In this document: positions 1 to 10,310 of the stretch, one piece after another
Layout: every line of letters starts with the position of its first letter
Numbering within the stretch: position 1 is the stretch's first letter
NCBI GenBank assembly: GCA_017311185.1
Contig: JAESUZ010005094.1
Location: forward strand, 124,001-188,000
Origin: Proteles cristata cristata
Taxonomy: Eukaryota; Chordata; Mammalia; Carnivora; Hyaenidae
Direction of reading: 5' to 3'
DNA length: 64,000 bases
Notes under the pieces: model-generated
Databases searched by the model: none
What the model saw: only the letters and a program-made list of their open reading frames with translations
What the model was told of the DNA's origin: nothing
Program-made: the position numbers and the translations under genes

Positions 1-41
<41 letters not shown>

Positions 42-155
42 CTTAAGCAGGCTCCAAGCTAAGCTTGGAGCCCAATACAAGTCTCGATCCCATGTCCCTG
101 GAAGCCAAAATCAAGACAGACACTGAACTGACTGAGCCACCCAAGCACCCCGTTG
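1..155 (-). mobile_element. SINEC (CAN-SINE) copy, cut by the left window edge
   Basis: A (GA)n run, which is the SINE's CT-rich part seen from the other strand, leads into the reverse complement of the body. It ends in the tRNA-like head 'gccacccaagcacccc'. The A-tail lies outside the window. The copy is diverged. Confidence 0.85.
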
Positions 156-770
156 GCATAACAAATTTTAATGAAAATTTAATTAAGAAATGAACAAAAC
201 AGGATACATTGGGCTGGAAAGGAGAGTAGTCATATTGAAATGTAGTTATAGAAATATTAAAATGAACTTGTGATATTGCAGTATGTATTCGGTACACATT
301 ACTCTTTATTAGCACATTAAGGGAAAAAAAACTAGCAGTGAGTCTAACAACTAGTGTAATTTCAAAAAATGATGAGTCTAAAGGATATTTGTAGATTCTG
401 TAACAATTAAAATGAGATATGAAAATAGCTATGATTTCCAATGGTGACAGTCACAGGAATGGTCATTTCCACTGTAGTTTATTGCCTATGTTTATAATTG
501 AAGAAACGGTGAAAATCAGTGAGAGGTCAATGAGAAAAAATGTTCTATCCAAGCTGAGTAATCCTTTATATTCTATCTAGAGGAGTGTAGGGGACCGGGA
601 TCGTCATCCCTGGCTAAGAACTCCTGAAGTCTATGATGGATATATTCCAGCCTGCCTCGCCCCCTGGCTATAGGACAGAAAAACAGGAGGTACTCACAGT
701 GACCAGTAAAAGAGACTGAAATTGATCATGACTGGGGAATTTCCAAACAAGACCTCTTTTAAAAGTACTG
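156..770. other. Unassigned AT-rich stretch
   Basis: No repeat family, splice-bounded frame or RNA gene is recognisable. The 132-codon minus-strand frame at 43-441 starts in this AT-rich DNA and runs into the SINE, with no protein-like composition. Confidence 0.5.
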
Positions 771-845
771 GTGTGTGTGTGTGTGTTGGGGGAGGTGTTT
801 GTGTGTGTGTACACACGCGTGTGCGCGTGCATGTGTATATACGTG
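771..845. repeat. TG-rich imperfect microsatellite
   Basis: A (TG)n run is broken by 'ttgggggaggtgtt' and then passes into mixed 'acacacgcgtgtgcgcgtgc' alternating purine-pyrimidine sequence. Such runs can adopt Z-DNA (known property; not shown here). Confidence 0.9.
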
Positions 846-949
846 ACTGTGTATTTACCCACTATAGGATTGCCCTATATTTACAGATTTGGAAAAATGG
901 CATAATACATTATTAAAGGGGAAAAGCACATTAGAGAATAACATAACAA

Positions 950-1180
950 CAATCACAGACATTTACTGAGCACATGATGCAGGCATTTATTACGGTAAGC
1001 ACTTTACCATCCCTCGTCTCATTGAATCTGCCCACCAACATTTTAACATAGCTATCTTTATTATCTTATTTTATAATTGAGGAAAATGAAACCTGGAGAG
1101 AGGGAGAAACTTGCCCAAGGTCACAGCTAAGTGATGAAGCTGGTGGTCAGATCCAGATTCTGGGCTCCTATCTGCTCTGA
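950..1180 (-). mobile_element. MIR
   Basis: On this strand it shows the MIR landmarks in order: 'catttactgagcac', 'taagcactttac', a 'attttataattgaggaaaa' block, and 'cttgcccaaggtcacagct'. These are the reverse complement of the MIR core and tRNA-like end. Old, diverged copy. Confidence 0.85.
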
Positions 1181-1347
1181 GGATTCGATTTTGCAGGTAT
1201 GTGCATGTGGACACAGGCCTGCATAGAGAAAGCTGGGGAATTATGTGAGCCAGACCCCTGCCTGCCTTTACCTCTGATAATAGTTACTAGGAGTAGGACA
1301 GAGATGAAAGAGATTTTCTTCTTCTTTTTAAAAATCCGAGGGGGCTG

Positions 1348-1556
1348 GGGTGCCTGGGTAGCTTGGTCAGCTAAACATCAGACTTTGGCTCAGGTCATGA
1401 TCTCGCAGTTCGTGGGTTCGAGCCCCTGCATCAGGCTCTGTGCTGACACTTCAGAGCCTGCAGCCTGCTTCCCATTCTGTGTCTCCCTCTGTCTCTACCC
1501 CTCCCTCACTCAGGCTCTGTCTCTCATTCTCAAAATTAAACTAAAACATAAAAAAA
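1348..1556 (+). mobile_element. SINEC copy
   Basis: Head 'gggtgcctgggtagctt', B-box-like 'gggttcgagcccc', CT-rich body and an A-rich 3' end. It has the 'tgctgacacttcagagcc' form of the standard feline subfamily and several substitutions. No clean TSD seen. Confidence 0.9.
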
Positions 1557-1599
1557 ATTATTTTTTAGTCCAAAGAGGCTGAAGTCATTCTAAAATGGA

Positions 1600-1790
1600 T
1601 GAACAAGAACTTCATGTATCATCCCGGTGAATCTCACAAACAGTGTGGGAGCAAAAACCAATATGCACAGTATGATATGGTGTGAAAATACATGAAACCA
1701 AACAGTGTGCCACTAGGTAGCAAAAATATAACAAAATGCACCGAGGTAAGAAAAACCAGGCTTGGAGGAGGAGAGATGGATCTAGAGAAG
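1600..1790 (+). mobile_element. Possible old L1 3' fragment
   Basis: Phrases such as 'agtatgatatggtgtgaaaa' resemble the 3' UTR of old L1M elements. The match is weak and it may be unrelated. Confidence 0.3.
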
Positions 1791-2261
1791 GACCACATGG
1801 GGCTTCAATCACATTGATCATGTTTCATTCCCTAAGCAGTGTGGTCGGTACCAGCTGTCACTTATTCTATTATAGACAGCACTATATTTAAACTATTTCG
1901 TAATAATTTTAATCGAAAGAGGAATTACTCACAAGAAATGAGTCCACATGATCAATCATTCCTCTCTAGCTTTGACGTTGTTTGAATTTTCACAGCGTTA
2001 CTTTTGAAATTTTGAAAATAAAAAGGGGATTGGGGAGGAGGGAGTGAGTGGTTGCGTTTGGGAAGGAGGGAGTAATTATACCAGAAGGGCACAGGGAGGC
2101 TTCTGGATACTAGAAATGTCCTATTTCACTCACCAGGGTATTGGTTTCTCAAGTGTTTGCTTTGTGATAATCAATTAAGCTGAACACGTCTAGCTATTTT
2201 CACTTTGCTGAATATGTGTTCTACATCACAATACAAATGTATTAGAATCTGATTTTATGAG
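1791..2261. other. Unassigned AT-rich stretch
   Basis: No recognisable repeat or gene. A short G-rich purine piece near 2027-2075 is the only compositional feature. Confidence 0.5.
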
Positions 2262-2420
2262 GGGTGGCTGGGTGGCTCAGTGGGTTAAGCGTTAGACTCT
2301 TGGTTTTGGCTCAGGTCATGATCTTACGGTTTTGTGGGTTCGAGCCCGGTCAGGCTTTCTCCTTTTCTCTCTGCACCTCCCCCACTCACGCTCTCTCTGT
2401 CTCTCTCAAAAGAAAGAAAT
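2262..2420 (+). mobile_element. SINEC copy with internal deletion
   Basis: Complete head 'gggtggctgggtggctcag' and B-box 'gggttcgagccc'. The section between 'gtcaggctt' and the CT-rich part is missing about 40-50 bp, so the copy is short. Its A-rich end abuts another SINE at 2421. Confidence 0.85.
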
Positions 2421-2656
2421 AGGGGCGCCGGGGTGGCTTAGTCAGTTAAGCGTCTGACTTTCGCTTCGGTCATGATCTCGCGGTTCCTGGGTTCGGGCCC
2501 CGCGTCAGGCTCTGTGCTGACTGCCAGCTCAGAGCCTGGAGCCTGTTTCAGTCTGTGACTCCCTCTCTCTCTGACCCTCCCCTGCTCACGCTGTCTCTCT
2601 CTCTCTTCTAGAAATAAATAAAACATTTAAAAAAAAAGAAAGAAAGAAAGAAAGAA
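2421..2656 (+). mobile_element. SINEC copy, young-type subfamily, in the tail of another SINE
   Basis: Carries the variant set 'gactttcgctt', 'tgactgccagctcagagc', 'cctgtttcagtct', 'ctctgaccctcccctgc' and 'tagaaataaataaaac' that marks a distinct subset in this window. The tail became (GAAA)n at 2638-2655. It sits directly in the A-rich tail of the 2262 copy. Confidence 0.92.
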
Positions 2657-2956
2657 ACTTAAAAAAACCAAAATCTTATTTTACGGATACACAAAAAGCA
2701 GGATGACATCTAAGTCGTTTTAAAAAAGAATTCCACCCTTTTACTTCCCCAGCAAGACCAGAGGTGCTGTGAGTTCCAGGCCTTCGAGATCAGACCTCTG
2801 AGTCCACCCCAGCCCCCAGCCCCCTCAGCATGGTGACTCTTGTCACACGGCTGTCTGCGTCACAGGGGTCCAGAAAAACACTGCCATCTGGCAAGGCTCT
2901 CAGGTGTGGGAGCATGTAGCAGTGGAGAAGAAAATGAGATTTCACGTGTCGCTTAA
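2657..2956. other. Unassigned stretch
   Basis: Mixed-composition DNA with a C-rich patch near 2790-2830. No repeat or gene recognised. Confidence 0.5.
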
Positions 2957-2972
2957 GATCATATCTAGTTTT

Positions 2973-3202
2973 TTTGTTGTTGTTTTTTTTTTTTTAACAT
3001 TTATTTCTAGGAGAGAGAGAGAGAGAGACAGCATGAGCAGGGGCAGGTCAGAGAGAGAGGGAGACACAGACTCTGAAATAGGCTCCAGGCTCTGAGCTGG
3101 CAGTCAGCACAGAGCCCGACGCGGGGCCTGAACCCATGAACTGCGAGATCATGACCGGAGCGAAAGTCGGACGCTTAACCGACTAAGCCACCCAGGCGCC
3201 CT
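2973..3202 (-). mobile_element. SINEC copy, young-type subfamily, with 16-bp TSD
   Basis: Full-length copy with a poly-T (A-tail) on the left and the head 'ccacccaggcgcc' on the right. The 16-bp TSD 'gatcatatctagtttt' is exact at 2957-2972 and 3203-3218. The perfect TSD suggests recent insertion. Confidence 0.96.
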
Positions 3203-3423
3203 GATCATATCTAGTTTTAATATGGGGGTCTTTGGGATTTTTTGTTGTTGTTTTTTAGAAAACACAGCAGAGTTGGCTTCCTGTTTCCTTTAGCTGTGTG
3301 TCCACCAGCCTCTCAGGGGGGTGGAGCGGACCCCTGGATACCCCCAGGACACTGCACTGCTCTTACAAGTGGGAAAAGAAACATCACTGAAATGAAAAGG
3401 GGGGAAGCAGCGATCTGTCTACC

Positions 3424-3890
3424 AGCCTGTCACAAATATAGTGGCCTCCACAGCACACATTTATTATCTTCCAGCTCAGGAGGTTGGAAGTCCAGAATGT
3501 GTCTCGGTGAGCTAAACACAAGGTGCCAGCGTGGGTGTGTTCTGTTCCGGGGTCTCCAGTGGAAAACCGTTTCTTTTGCCTTTCTCGGCTTTTAGAGACT
3601 TCCTGCCTTCCTGAGCTCATGTTGTCCATCTGTCTTCAAAGCCAGGAATGGCCAGTCAAGTATTTCTCATTACACTGTGTCTCTGACCGAATTTCTGCCT
3701 CCCTCTTCCACATTTTAGGGTCCTGATAGTTACATTGGGTTCACTTTTGTGATCCACGATAATCCTTGTTTTAAGGTCAGCTGATCAGGCACCTTACCTC
3801 CCACCTGCCGTGTGACAAAACACAATCACAGGTTCTGCTGACCAGGACACAGACGTCTTTGGAAACCATTGCTCTGCCATCACCCTCACC
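3424..3890 (-). mobile_element. MLT1-type (ERVL-MaLR) LTR
   Basis: Reads as the reverse complement of a MaLR LTR: 'atttattatcttccagctc', 'ggttggaagtccagaatg', 'cagtggaaaaccgtttc', 'ctccctcttccacatttta', 'acattgggttcac' and 'ttaaggtcagctgatcagg' occur in the expected order. Only the LTR is present, with no internal retroviral genes. Old and diverged. Confidence 0.8.
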
Positions 3891-4667
3891 ATCGATTCAT
3901 TTCTCTGTTGTCAGCCGTCGCTTGCTTCCGTGAGGGCAGGACACTTTGTCCCTCTCTTGGCTGCTTCCCTGGCCTGCAGAGTGTTAAAGTAGGTGGTGCT
4001 GTTGAACTTCATCTTCTGCATATTCACTGCAGGGTTTAAGAGCAATGAAGCCTGAGAAATACTTTTTGTATAACATAAATGTGCCTGTGTTCTAAAGCGT
4101 GTGTACTTAGTATCAGCAGATGTCAGAGGAGCAAAGGTGGACAGGAAGGAAGAGAGAAAGTTCATGGGCGAACTTTCAGGGCCTCTCCCACAATCAACTT
4201 CCAAGTTCATTTAGTGCTTCTGGTGGCATTGGTGGGAGACAGACACAGCGCCACAGAAAATAGGGAGGATTTAAACAACTCAGAAGAAGTATGGAGTGCA
4301 GTTATTAAATCATTAGATACGTTTAGACCGTAGGTCCCAAATGATCTCTTTCCCAGTGTTGCCTTTAGGTCTCTAAGGTGCTAGTGATTTTATGGGGACA
4401 CAAAGAAGGCATTAACACAGAGATTCACAAAACAGGGACAACAATCTCCCTTTCGATTCTTTGCAACCCTTCTTATTATGTAAAAAATGACATCTCAGTT
4501 GGGTGTTGTTCTGTGTTTCACACCTGCCTACCACCTGCTAATCTCCTTTTTAACATAGTGAAAGCAGGCCTCAGGCCAGAACCTTGGGCAGACTTCATCC
4601 TGATGTGACCAGACAGAGCAGGTGGCTCAGGTTGACTTGTCTGGGGAGGAGTGGGGCCGGCTCCCTC
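3891..4667. other. Unassigned stretch
   Basis: No repeat or gene is confidently seen. 'gtgagggcaggacactttgt' near 3930 faintly resembles an L2 3' end but is too short to call. The frames at 3911-4210 (-) and 4079-4333 (+) have no recognisable domain. Confidence 0.5.
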
Positions 4668-5266
4668 TTCTTTTTCTAGTTTTACTGGGATATAACTGAC
4701 ATATAGCACTGGGGAGGTTTAAGGCGTACACCTGCATGACTAGGCTTACAGAGATGGTGAAATGGTGACTGCAGGAAGTTTAGTTAGCATCCATTGTCTC
4801 AGATCAATACAAAAAGAATAAGAAGGAGAAGAAGAAGAGGAGGAAGAAGAGGAAGAGGAAGGAGAAGAAGGAGGAGGAGAAGGGAGGAAGAAGAAGAAGA
4901 AGAAGAAGAAGAAGAAGAAGAAGAAGAAGAAGAAGAAGAAGAAGAAGAAGAAGAAGAAGGAGAAGAAGAAGAAGAAGAAGAAGGAGAAGAACAAGAAGAA
5001 GAACAAGAACAAGAAGAAGAACAAGAACAAGAAGAAGAACAAGAACAAGAAGAAGAACAAGAACAAGAAGAAGAGGAGGAAGAGGAAGAGGAAGAAGAAG
5101 GAGGAGGAGATGAAGGAGGGGGCAAGAGGAAGGGGAGGGGGGAAAGGGGAGGAGGAGGAAAAAGGAGAACAAAACTTTTTTTCCTCTGATAAAAACTTTT
5201 AGACTCTACTACCTCAGAACTTTTAAATATACCAAGTTAAATACAGTCATCATGCTGTATGTACTT
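4668..5266 (-). mobile_element. L1 3' UTR segment of a probable twin-primed L1
   Basis: The left end 'cttctttttct' is a decayed A-tail. 'ttttactgggatataactga', 'gtttagttagcatccattgt', 'ataaaaacttttagactct' and 'acagtcatcatgctgta' then follow the reverse complement of an L1 3' end in order. The purine array 4820-5176 interrupts it. At about 5264-5267 the sequence switches to plus-strand ORF2. Confidence 0.75.
4820..5176. repeat. GAA-derived purine array with 18-bp higher-order repeats
   Basis: The plus strand is nearly all A and G. A pure (GAA) run of about 24 units spans 4887-4959. Four exact 18-bp units 'aacaagaacaagaagaag' occupy 5002-5073, followed by G-richer 'gaggagga' sequence. It sits inside an L1 3' UTR where consensus has an A-rich/T-rich boundary. 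Translated poly-Glu or poly-Ser frames are artefacts. Confidence 0.97.
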
Positions 5267-5447
5267 CTGGGTATAGATCTGAAGGAAACAAAATCCCCAT
5301 GTCAAAGAGATGCTTGGGGGTGCCTGGGTGGCTCATTGGATTAAGTGTCTATTGATTTCGGCTCAGGTCATGATCTCACAGTTGGTGAGTTCAAGACTGG
5401 GTCAAGCTCTATGCTGACAGGGCAGAGCCTGCTCGGGATTCTCTCTC

Positions 5448-5484
<37 letters not shown>

Positions 5485-5812
5485 GAAACTACGTAAATAA
5501 ACAAAACAACAACAAAAGAGGTGTCTACATTCCCATGTTTGCTGAGGCATTATTCACAACAGCCATGACATAAAAACACCCAAGTGTCTGTCAGCAAATG
5601 AACGGGTACGGAAGCTATGCTCTACATAGTTTATTCTACAATATTCTACAAGCATATTCTACAATAGAATATGAGTCAGCCATTAAAAAGAAGGGAACCC
5701 TTCCATTTGTGATGACATGGCTGAACCTTGAGGGCGTCATGTGGAGCGAAACACGTCAGGCAGAGAAAGGCAAATACGGTATGATCTCACTTCGATGTGG
5801 AATCTAAAACAA
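5267..5812 (+). mobile_element. L1 ORF2-end segment, inverted half of the same L1
   Basis: Plus-strand L1 phrases run in order: 'ctgggtatagatctgaagga', 'attcccatgtttgctgaggc', 'attattcacaacagcca', 'caagtgtctgtcagc', 'ctgaaccttgagggcg', 'gtatgatctcacttc' and 'gtggaatctaaaa', where it stops. The SINE 5315-5517 interrupts it. A 69-codon frame at 5598-5807 is a remnant of the ORF2 C-terminus. Confidence 0.78.
5315..5517 (+). mobile_element. SINEC copy nested in L1
   Basis: Head 'gggtgcctgggtggctca', a decayed B-box region and a long CT run, ending in 'aaacaaaacaacaacaaaa'. It splits the L1 sequence between 'caaagagatgc' and 'gtgtctacattccc', so it is younger than the L1. Confidence 0.9.
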
Positions 5813-6621
5813 AACAAAACACAAGACCAACCCCCTCTCTCTACAGTTGAGGAAAGGGAGGCCCAGAGCTAGTCTCCTGAACCCCGTCTCCTGAATCCTT
5901 ATCCCATGTCTACCTCTTGTGTGTGAAGTTGACAACCACCAGGAGAGAAAATAGACCATCTCTCAGTAAATGGATGACAGAAGAGGAAGAAAAGGGGGCA
6001 GAAGGGTAGACCTTTCTTTCACTGACTGGGCAGCTCAACACCAGGCCCCAGGAAGAAGAAGAGAATGTGAGGGGAGCAGAAGAAGAATGAAGCAAAATCC
6101 CCGTTATAGGGAAGCCTGCCCAGCGCTGGCCACAGCCACTGGCAGCAGGGACACTCTGGGTGTGCACAGGGCAGAGGAGGAAGAGCAGGGCCAGGAAGCA
6201 GCTGGGGGTGGGCCAGGAGCTGGTGCTCAGGACTCTCTTCGACCCACATGGGCACACCTGCAGAGGGGGCCCTGGCGGGACCTTGTGAGCCAGTCAGGCT
6301 CCTCCAGATCTCTATTGTGCACTCCTCGCCCACCCCGACCTCTAGGAAGTCAAGCCCTTGCCTTTCCTCCAGCCAGTCCCGCCTCCTGGCAAACACACAG
6401 ACGGCTCTAACTACAGCTGAAATTATCTTTCCAGGAAATTGCCGCCACCTTCTGAAAAGGACACAGAAAACATTGTACAGCAAAGGATTTCAAACTTCTT
6501 TAAACCCAGATGATTTTTACTGTCAGTGCACCAACATGCTCATCATTTAAGAGTCTGGCAGTCACAGTGGCTAAGGGATATTTGACTGGAGCAGAGTGAG
6601 TACACAAAAATGCATTTAACA
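5813..6621. other. Unassigned, fairly G+C-rich stretch
   Basis: 'tacagttgaggaaagggaggcc' -like DNA at 5843-5866 resembles a short MIR scrap. The rest is non-repetitive. Overlapping frames near 5910-6550 lack any domain and have no splice-site or start context that would make them credible. Confidence 0.45.
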
Positions 6622-6831
6622 TTTTTTTTAGTGTTTACTTATTTATTTTTGAGAGACAGAGAGAGTGCAAGCAGGGGAGGGCCAGACTGAGAGGGAGAGA
6701 GAGAGTCCCAAGGAGGCTCCGTGGCCTCAGTGTAGAGCCCCATGCAGGGCTCAAACTCACCAACTGCAAGATCATGATCTGAGCTAAAACCAAGAGTCGG
6801 ATGCTTAACTGACTGAGCTACCCAGGGATCC
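6622..6831 (-). mobile_element. SINEC copy
   Basis: Poly-T then 'tgagagacagagagagtgca' (body) and the head 'gagctacccagggatcc'. Moderately diverged. Possible TSD remnants ('aaaaatgcatttaa' and 'aaaattccattaaaa') are too degraded to be sure. Confidence 0.9.
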
Positions 6832-7267
6832 TCAAAATTCCATTAAAATGTTTTTAAATGAATGTATATATGTATATATAAACAAATAAAAGTGGAACTG
6901 TTCTAATTAAAGTTGGTGGGGTAGGGAAGTGGTGTGGGGTAGGTGCTGGAACTCGAGCTCGTTGCCCCAACTCTGTCATTTCTGGAGAGCAGCCAACCAT
7001 AGATTGAAAACCACTGGGTCAAACCACCCACCCTGCCCCTTCCCCTGGAAGAGGCTTGGGTACAGATTTTCCTTGGGTGTCAAGTCTGCCATACTTGAAG
7101 AATCAATGACAAGAGATGAGTGGCATCTAAAATAAAAGTGCTCCTTATCCAGAAAAGTCTTGACTGTATGTCAGAGATGCGAAGTCAGGATTTTCACCAC
7201 TAAACCCTGGATTCTCCTTGCTGTTTTGGCCAGTCGAGCTTTGCCGCCCATTGCTACCTGGTCAGTG
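6832..7267. other. Unassigned stretch
   Basis: Contains a short AT dinucleotide patch at 6863-6880. Otherwise mixed DNA without a recognised repeat or gene. Confidence 0.5.
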
Positions 7268-7775
7268 TATCAGTTACCTATTGTTGTGTAATAGATGACC
7301 CCCTAACTTAGTGGTTCAGAACATCAGTCAGTTATTTCATCCACCATTCTATGGATGGGCAGTTTGGACTGGGATCAGCTGGGAGGTTCTTCTCGCCTCA
7401 GCTGCCTTCATGGATCTCAACTAGGGTTCTTGTGTGTGTCTGTGATCAGCTAATGGTCAGTTGGGGCTGCCTGGGTTGGCTTTGCGCATGTGGATAGCGG
7501 TTGGCAGCCTGTATCAGGGGCAACAGGGATCCCTGATTAAGTATATCTCATCATCCATTATGCCATCCTGGGCATGTTCAAAGGTGGTGGAGGGTTTCAA
7601 AAATATCAAGAGTGAGTTTCAAGGAAGCCTAGGCTCAGAACCGGCACTGTCCCTTCTACCATTTTCTGTTGGCCAAGACAAATCATAGGGACATCTCTGA
7701 TTCAAAGGATAGAGAAATAGGATGCACTGCTTGAGAGGAGCATATGGCCAGCTTTGCAATCTACTACGGAGACAC
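7268..7775 (-). mobile_element. MaLR-type LTR, old
   Basis: Starts with 'cagttacctattgttgtgta' and 'aacttagtggttcagaac', which match the 3' end of MLT1-like LTRs read in reverse. Then 'gggatcagctgggaggttct' and a trailing region near 'ggccaagacaaatcata'. No internal retroviral sequence accompanies it. Confidence 0.7.
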
Positions 7776-8359
7776 AGACGCACTTGTCAGAAGTGGTGGG
7801 AAGGAGAATAGTTTATTTTGGAAAGCTCCAGTTGCTTAGTGGGTGAATGATTCACCTATTACCCATGGACTCACATCCACAAGGTCCAGGAGACCTTGGA
7901 ACTGGGTTTCCAATTGTCCCTTTCCTTCCAACACATCCCATAAAGAAACAGCCAGTACTCATCTCATCTGCTTCAGGCCATCCCCAGGAAATAGGAAGCA
8001 ATCCCGTTCTGTCATCAAAGCCCAGGCCAGGCTCCCAAGTCCTCAGTCTTCTCTCCACTGCCTACCACACACCCCCTCATCCAACACAACGTTCTGGTTT
8101 TTCTGGAAGTTCCCCTTGGCCCTGCCTTCTACAGATTGGCCCAACACACACAGACCACACTGGAAATGCAAGAAAACTGGCCTTATTGGAGGGAATTCAT
8201 GATGCAGATAATCTCACAAGGTAGGCTGGGTAGCAGTGATGCCCAAAGAATCCAATTTCCCAGCTCTTCCTACCTGAATGACTGGAGCATGTTACCCAAC
8301 CTCCTTGAACTTGAGTCTCCATCCGAGATATAGGACTGTTCTACTGAACTATACTGAGG
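7776..8359. other. Unassigned stretch with overlapping short frames
   Basis: Frames of 119 and 125 codons overlap at 7843-8224 in different phases. The cause is low stop density in C-rich DNA. Neither has a recognisable motif. Confidence 0.45.
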
Positions 8360-8590
8360 GTCTAAACACGCGGTGCTTATCATGTGCAAGGAATGGTTCT
8401 AAGAGCTTGGCACGTATGTTAACCTTTTTAATCCTTATCACAACTCCATAAGGTAGGTACTATTTTTATTCTTATCTTACATAGGAAGAATTTGAGGATC
8501 CTCGAGATTCAGCACCTTGGTCATGGTCACACAGCTACTAAGCATCAAAGTTGGAATTCAAACTGAGACAGTCCCCCAAATATGTGTTCC
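8360..8590 (-). mobile_element. MIR
   Basis: Landmarks 'taagagcttggcacgtat', 'ccataaggtaggtactattt', 'ttgaggatcctcgagattca' and 'ggtcacacagctactaagc' are the reverse complement of the MIR core and 5' half. Confidence 0.85.
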
Positions 8591-9076
8591 AGCCACTACA
8601 TGTCATTCTTGCAGGGACTGTGTGTTTGTGTGTGGCTGACTGTTCTTTTTTTTTTTTTTCCAATCAGGGAAACACATGTTTTAATTCAATGGTTTCTAAT
8701 TTAAAAAATAATAGTGATTTAAATAATACATGCATATAGGGGTTTTTTTGTTTTGTTTTCTTTTTTTACATCGGATAGAATGAAAGGTAATTCTCCTCTT
8801 GTTTCTGGTTTCCTGCATACCTTCAGTTCTTCTCTGTAAAGGCAACAAAGGGTACTTGGGTCCTATAAATCTTGCCAGAAATATACTATTTGCATTAAAG
8901 TAAACAAGTAGGTATAAATATGGCTTTAGATAGATAGAAGTTTAGGTGTAGATTCATACATAAATACAGAGATAGAAATATGCGGACTCATTTTTATACT
9001 AATGCATACTGTATATAGAGTTCTTCTAATATATTCTAAAGACTTTTTATGATCTGATTCAGCCTTTTAATAACTG
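8591..9076. other. Unassigned AT-rich stretch
   Basis: Has a 14-bp T run near 8647-8660 and AT-rich DNA with 'agatagatagaag'. No family assigned. Confidence 0.5.
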
Positions 9077-9153
9077 TGCAACTGACCCTTTAACAACACA
9101 GGTTTGAACTGCACAGCTCCACTTATATTTTTTTCAGTAAATATAGTACTGTC
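9077..9153 (+). mobile_element. Tigger2-like DNA transposon end
   Basis: 'gacccttt-aacaacacaggtttgaactg' and 'ttttttcagtaaatatag' follow the terminal region of Tigger2 (TcMar-Tigger). Only about 75 bp is present before a SINE. No continuation is clear beyond the SINE. Confidence 0.7.
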
Positions 9154-9378
9154 TGGGTGCCTGGGTGGCTCAATCAGTTTGGCGATCAACTTCAGCTCAC
9201 GTCATGATCTTGCAGTTCAGGGGTTCGAGCCCCATGTTGGGATCTGTGCTGACAGCTCGGAGCCTGGAGCCTGCTTTGGATTCTGTGTCTCCCTCTCCCT
9301 CTGCCTCTTCCCTGCTCATGCTCTGTCTCTCTTTCTCTCTCAAAAAGAAATAAACATTTTAAAAAATTAAAAAGAAAA
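9154..9378 (+). mobile_element. SINEC copy inserted at a Tigger2-like fragment
   Basis: Head 'gggtgcctgggtggctcaat', B-box 'ggggttcgagcccc', standard 'tgctgacagctcggagcctg', CT-rich body and A-rich tail. Moderate divergence. Confidence 0.92.
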
Positions 9379-9679
9379 GAAGTTGAAGTCTATCAGGGGC
9401 TTAAGGATTTTCCAGAATTAAACAGCAGCCCAAACAACATGTGCTGATTGTGAAGATCACCATTTATCTGCAAGTTGGATTTGCTCCCAAGTCCCTCACT
9501 GGAACTTAGGTGTCCCTAGACTGATGTGCTCTGGAGTGTTGTGCTGTTAGGCTAGCTGTTGGACTGAGGAGTTAATGGAAACTTTAGCCAGAAAGTCATT
9601 TAAGATTTGCAACTGTTGTTTTCTCTGTCCTCAGCTCCCAAATCTTTCCGTGGCCAGTCCTTCTCATCATCTTTAGCTC
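9379..9679. other. Unassigned stretch
   Basis: Single-copy-looking sequence. Nothing recognised. Confidence 0.5.
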
Positions 9680-9925
9680 ATGTGGCATCCATGCCTTTCC
9701 AGATTGCCCTCCTCTGTCTGCCTCCTTCCGTTCTCATAGCATCCTGCTTAATTTGCTTCATAATGCTCATTTTTGCCTAAAATTATCTATTCCCTTTCTT
9801 GCTTATTGACCTCTTTATTATTACTCTCTTCCTAACTGGGATGTAAGTTCTCAAATACTTCCCCAGTGTCCAGAATACCAGCAGGCACATTACAGACACA
9901 TGAATGCTGATGGAAAGAATGGTTG
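9680..9925 (+). mobile_element. L2 3' end fragment
   Basis: Order of phrases fits the L2 3' region: a 'ttccgttctcatagcatcctg' type stretch, 'taactgggatgtaagttctc' (the 'gtgagctcc' segment) and 'ccagcaggcacattacaga'. Diverged. Confidence 0.55.
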
Positions 9926-10029
9926 ACCAGATGTTTTCCACAGCTTGGCAGAGCTAGCTGGCACACACCTCTGGTTAGGGAAAGATCTTCATGCCAGCCC
10001 AGGATCTTACAGAATGATCTTTCTCTGTG

Positions 10030-10310
10030 CTGAGCACACTCTCAGGAACTCCATGATGGAAGTTCTATCGTCTCCCTCATTTCTCAGGTGAGGGAATGAG
10101 GAATCAGAAACTAACTTGCCCAAGAGTGCTCAGCAGAGCTGGGACTCAAATGCAAGTCTATCTGAGGCCGAAGCAGATGCCCACGGGTACTCCGCTTCCT
10201 CAAGCAGCTCTGCCGAGCAAAGGAACAACAGTAGCAAGGAGAGGAAGGGTGGCTAACAATCACACAGTGCTTAACTTGTACTGGGCACTGTTTCCAGTGC
10301 TTTAAAGGGG
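10030..10310 (-). mobile_element. MIR, broken
   Basis: 'ctcatttctcaggtgaggga' and 'aacttgcccaagagtgctca' mark a MIR on the minus strand. A second MIR-like end, 'gtactgggcactgtttccag', lies at 10275-10300. Confidence 0.65.

Noticed and set aside
4746..5189. Long poly-Glu, poly-Ser or poly-Leu frames (up to 131 codons)
   Set aside because: They are translations of the GAA-derived array in all frames and have no protein-like sequence outside it.
7843..8224. Two overlapping frames of about 120 codons
   Set aside because: Low-stop C-rich DNA. The two phases exclude each other and neither has a motif.
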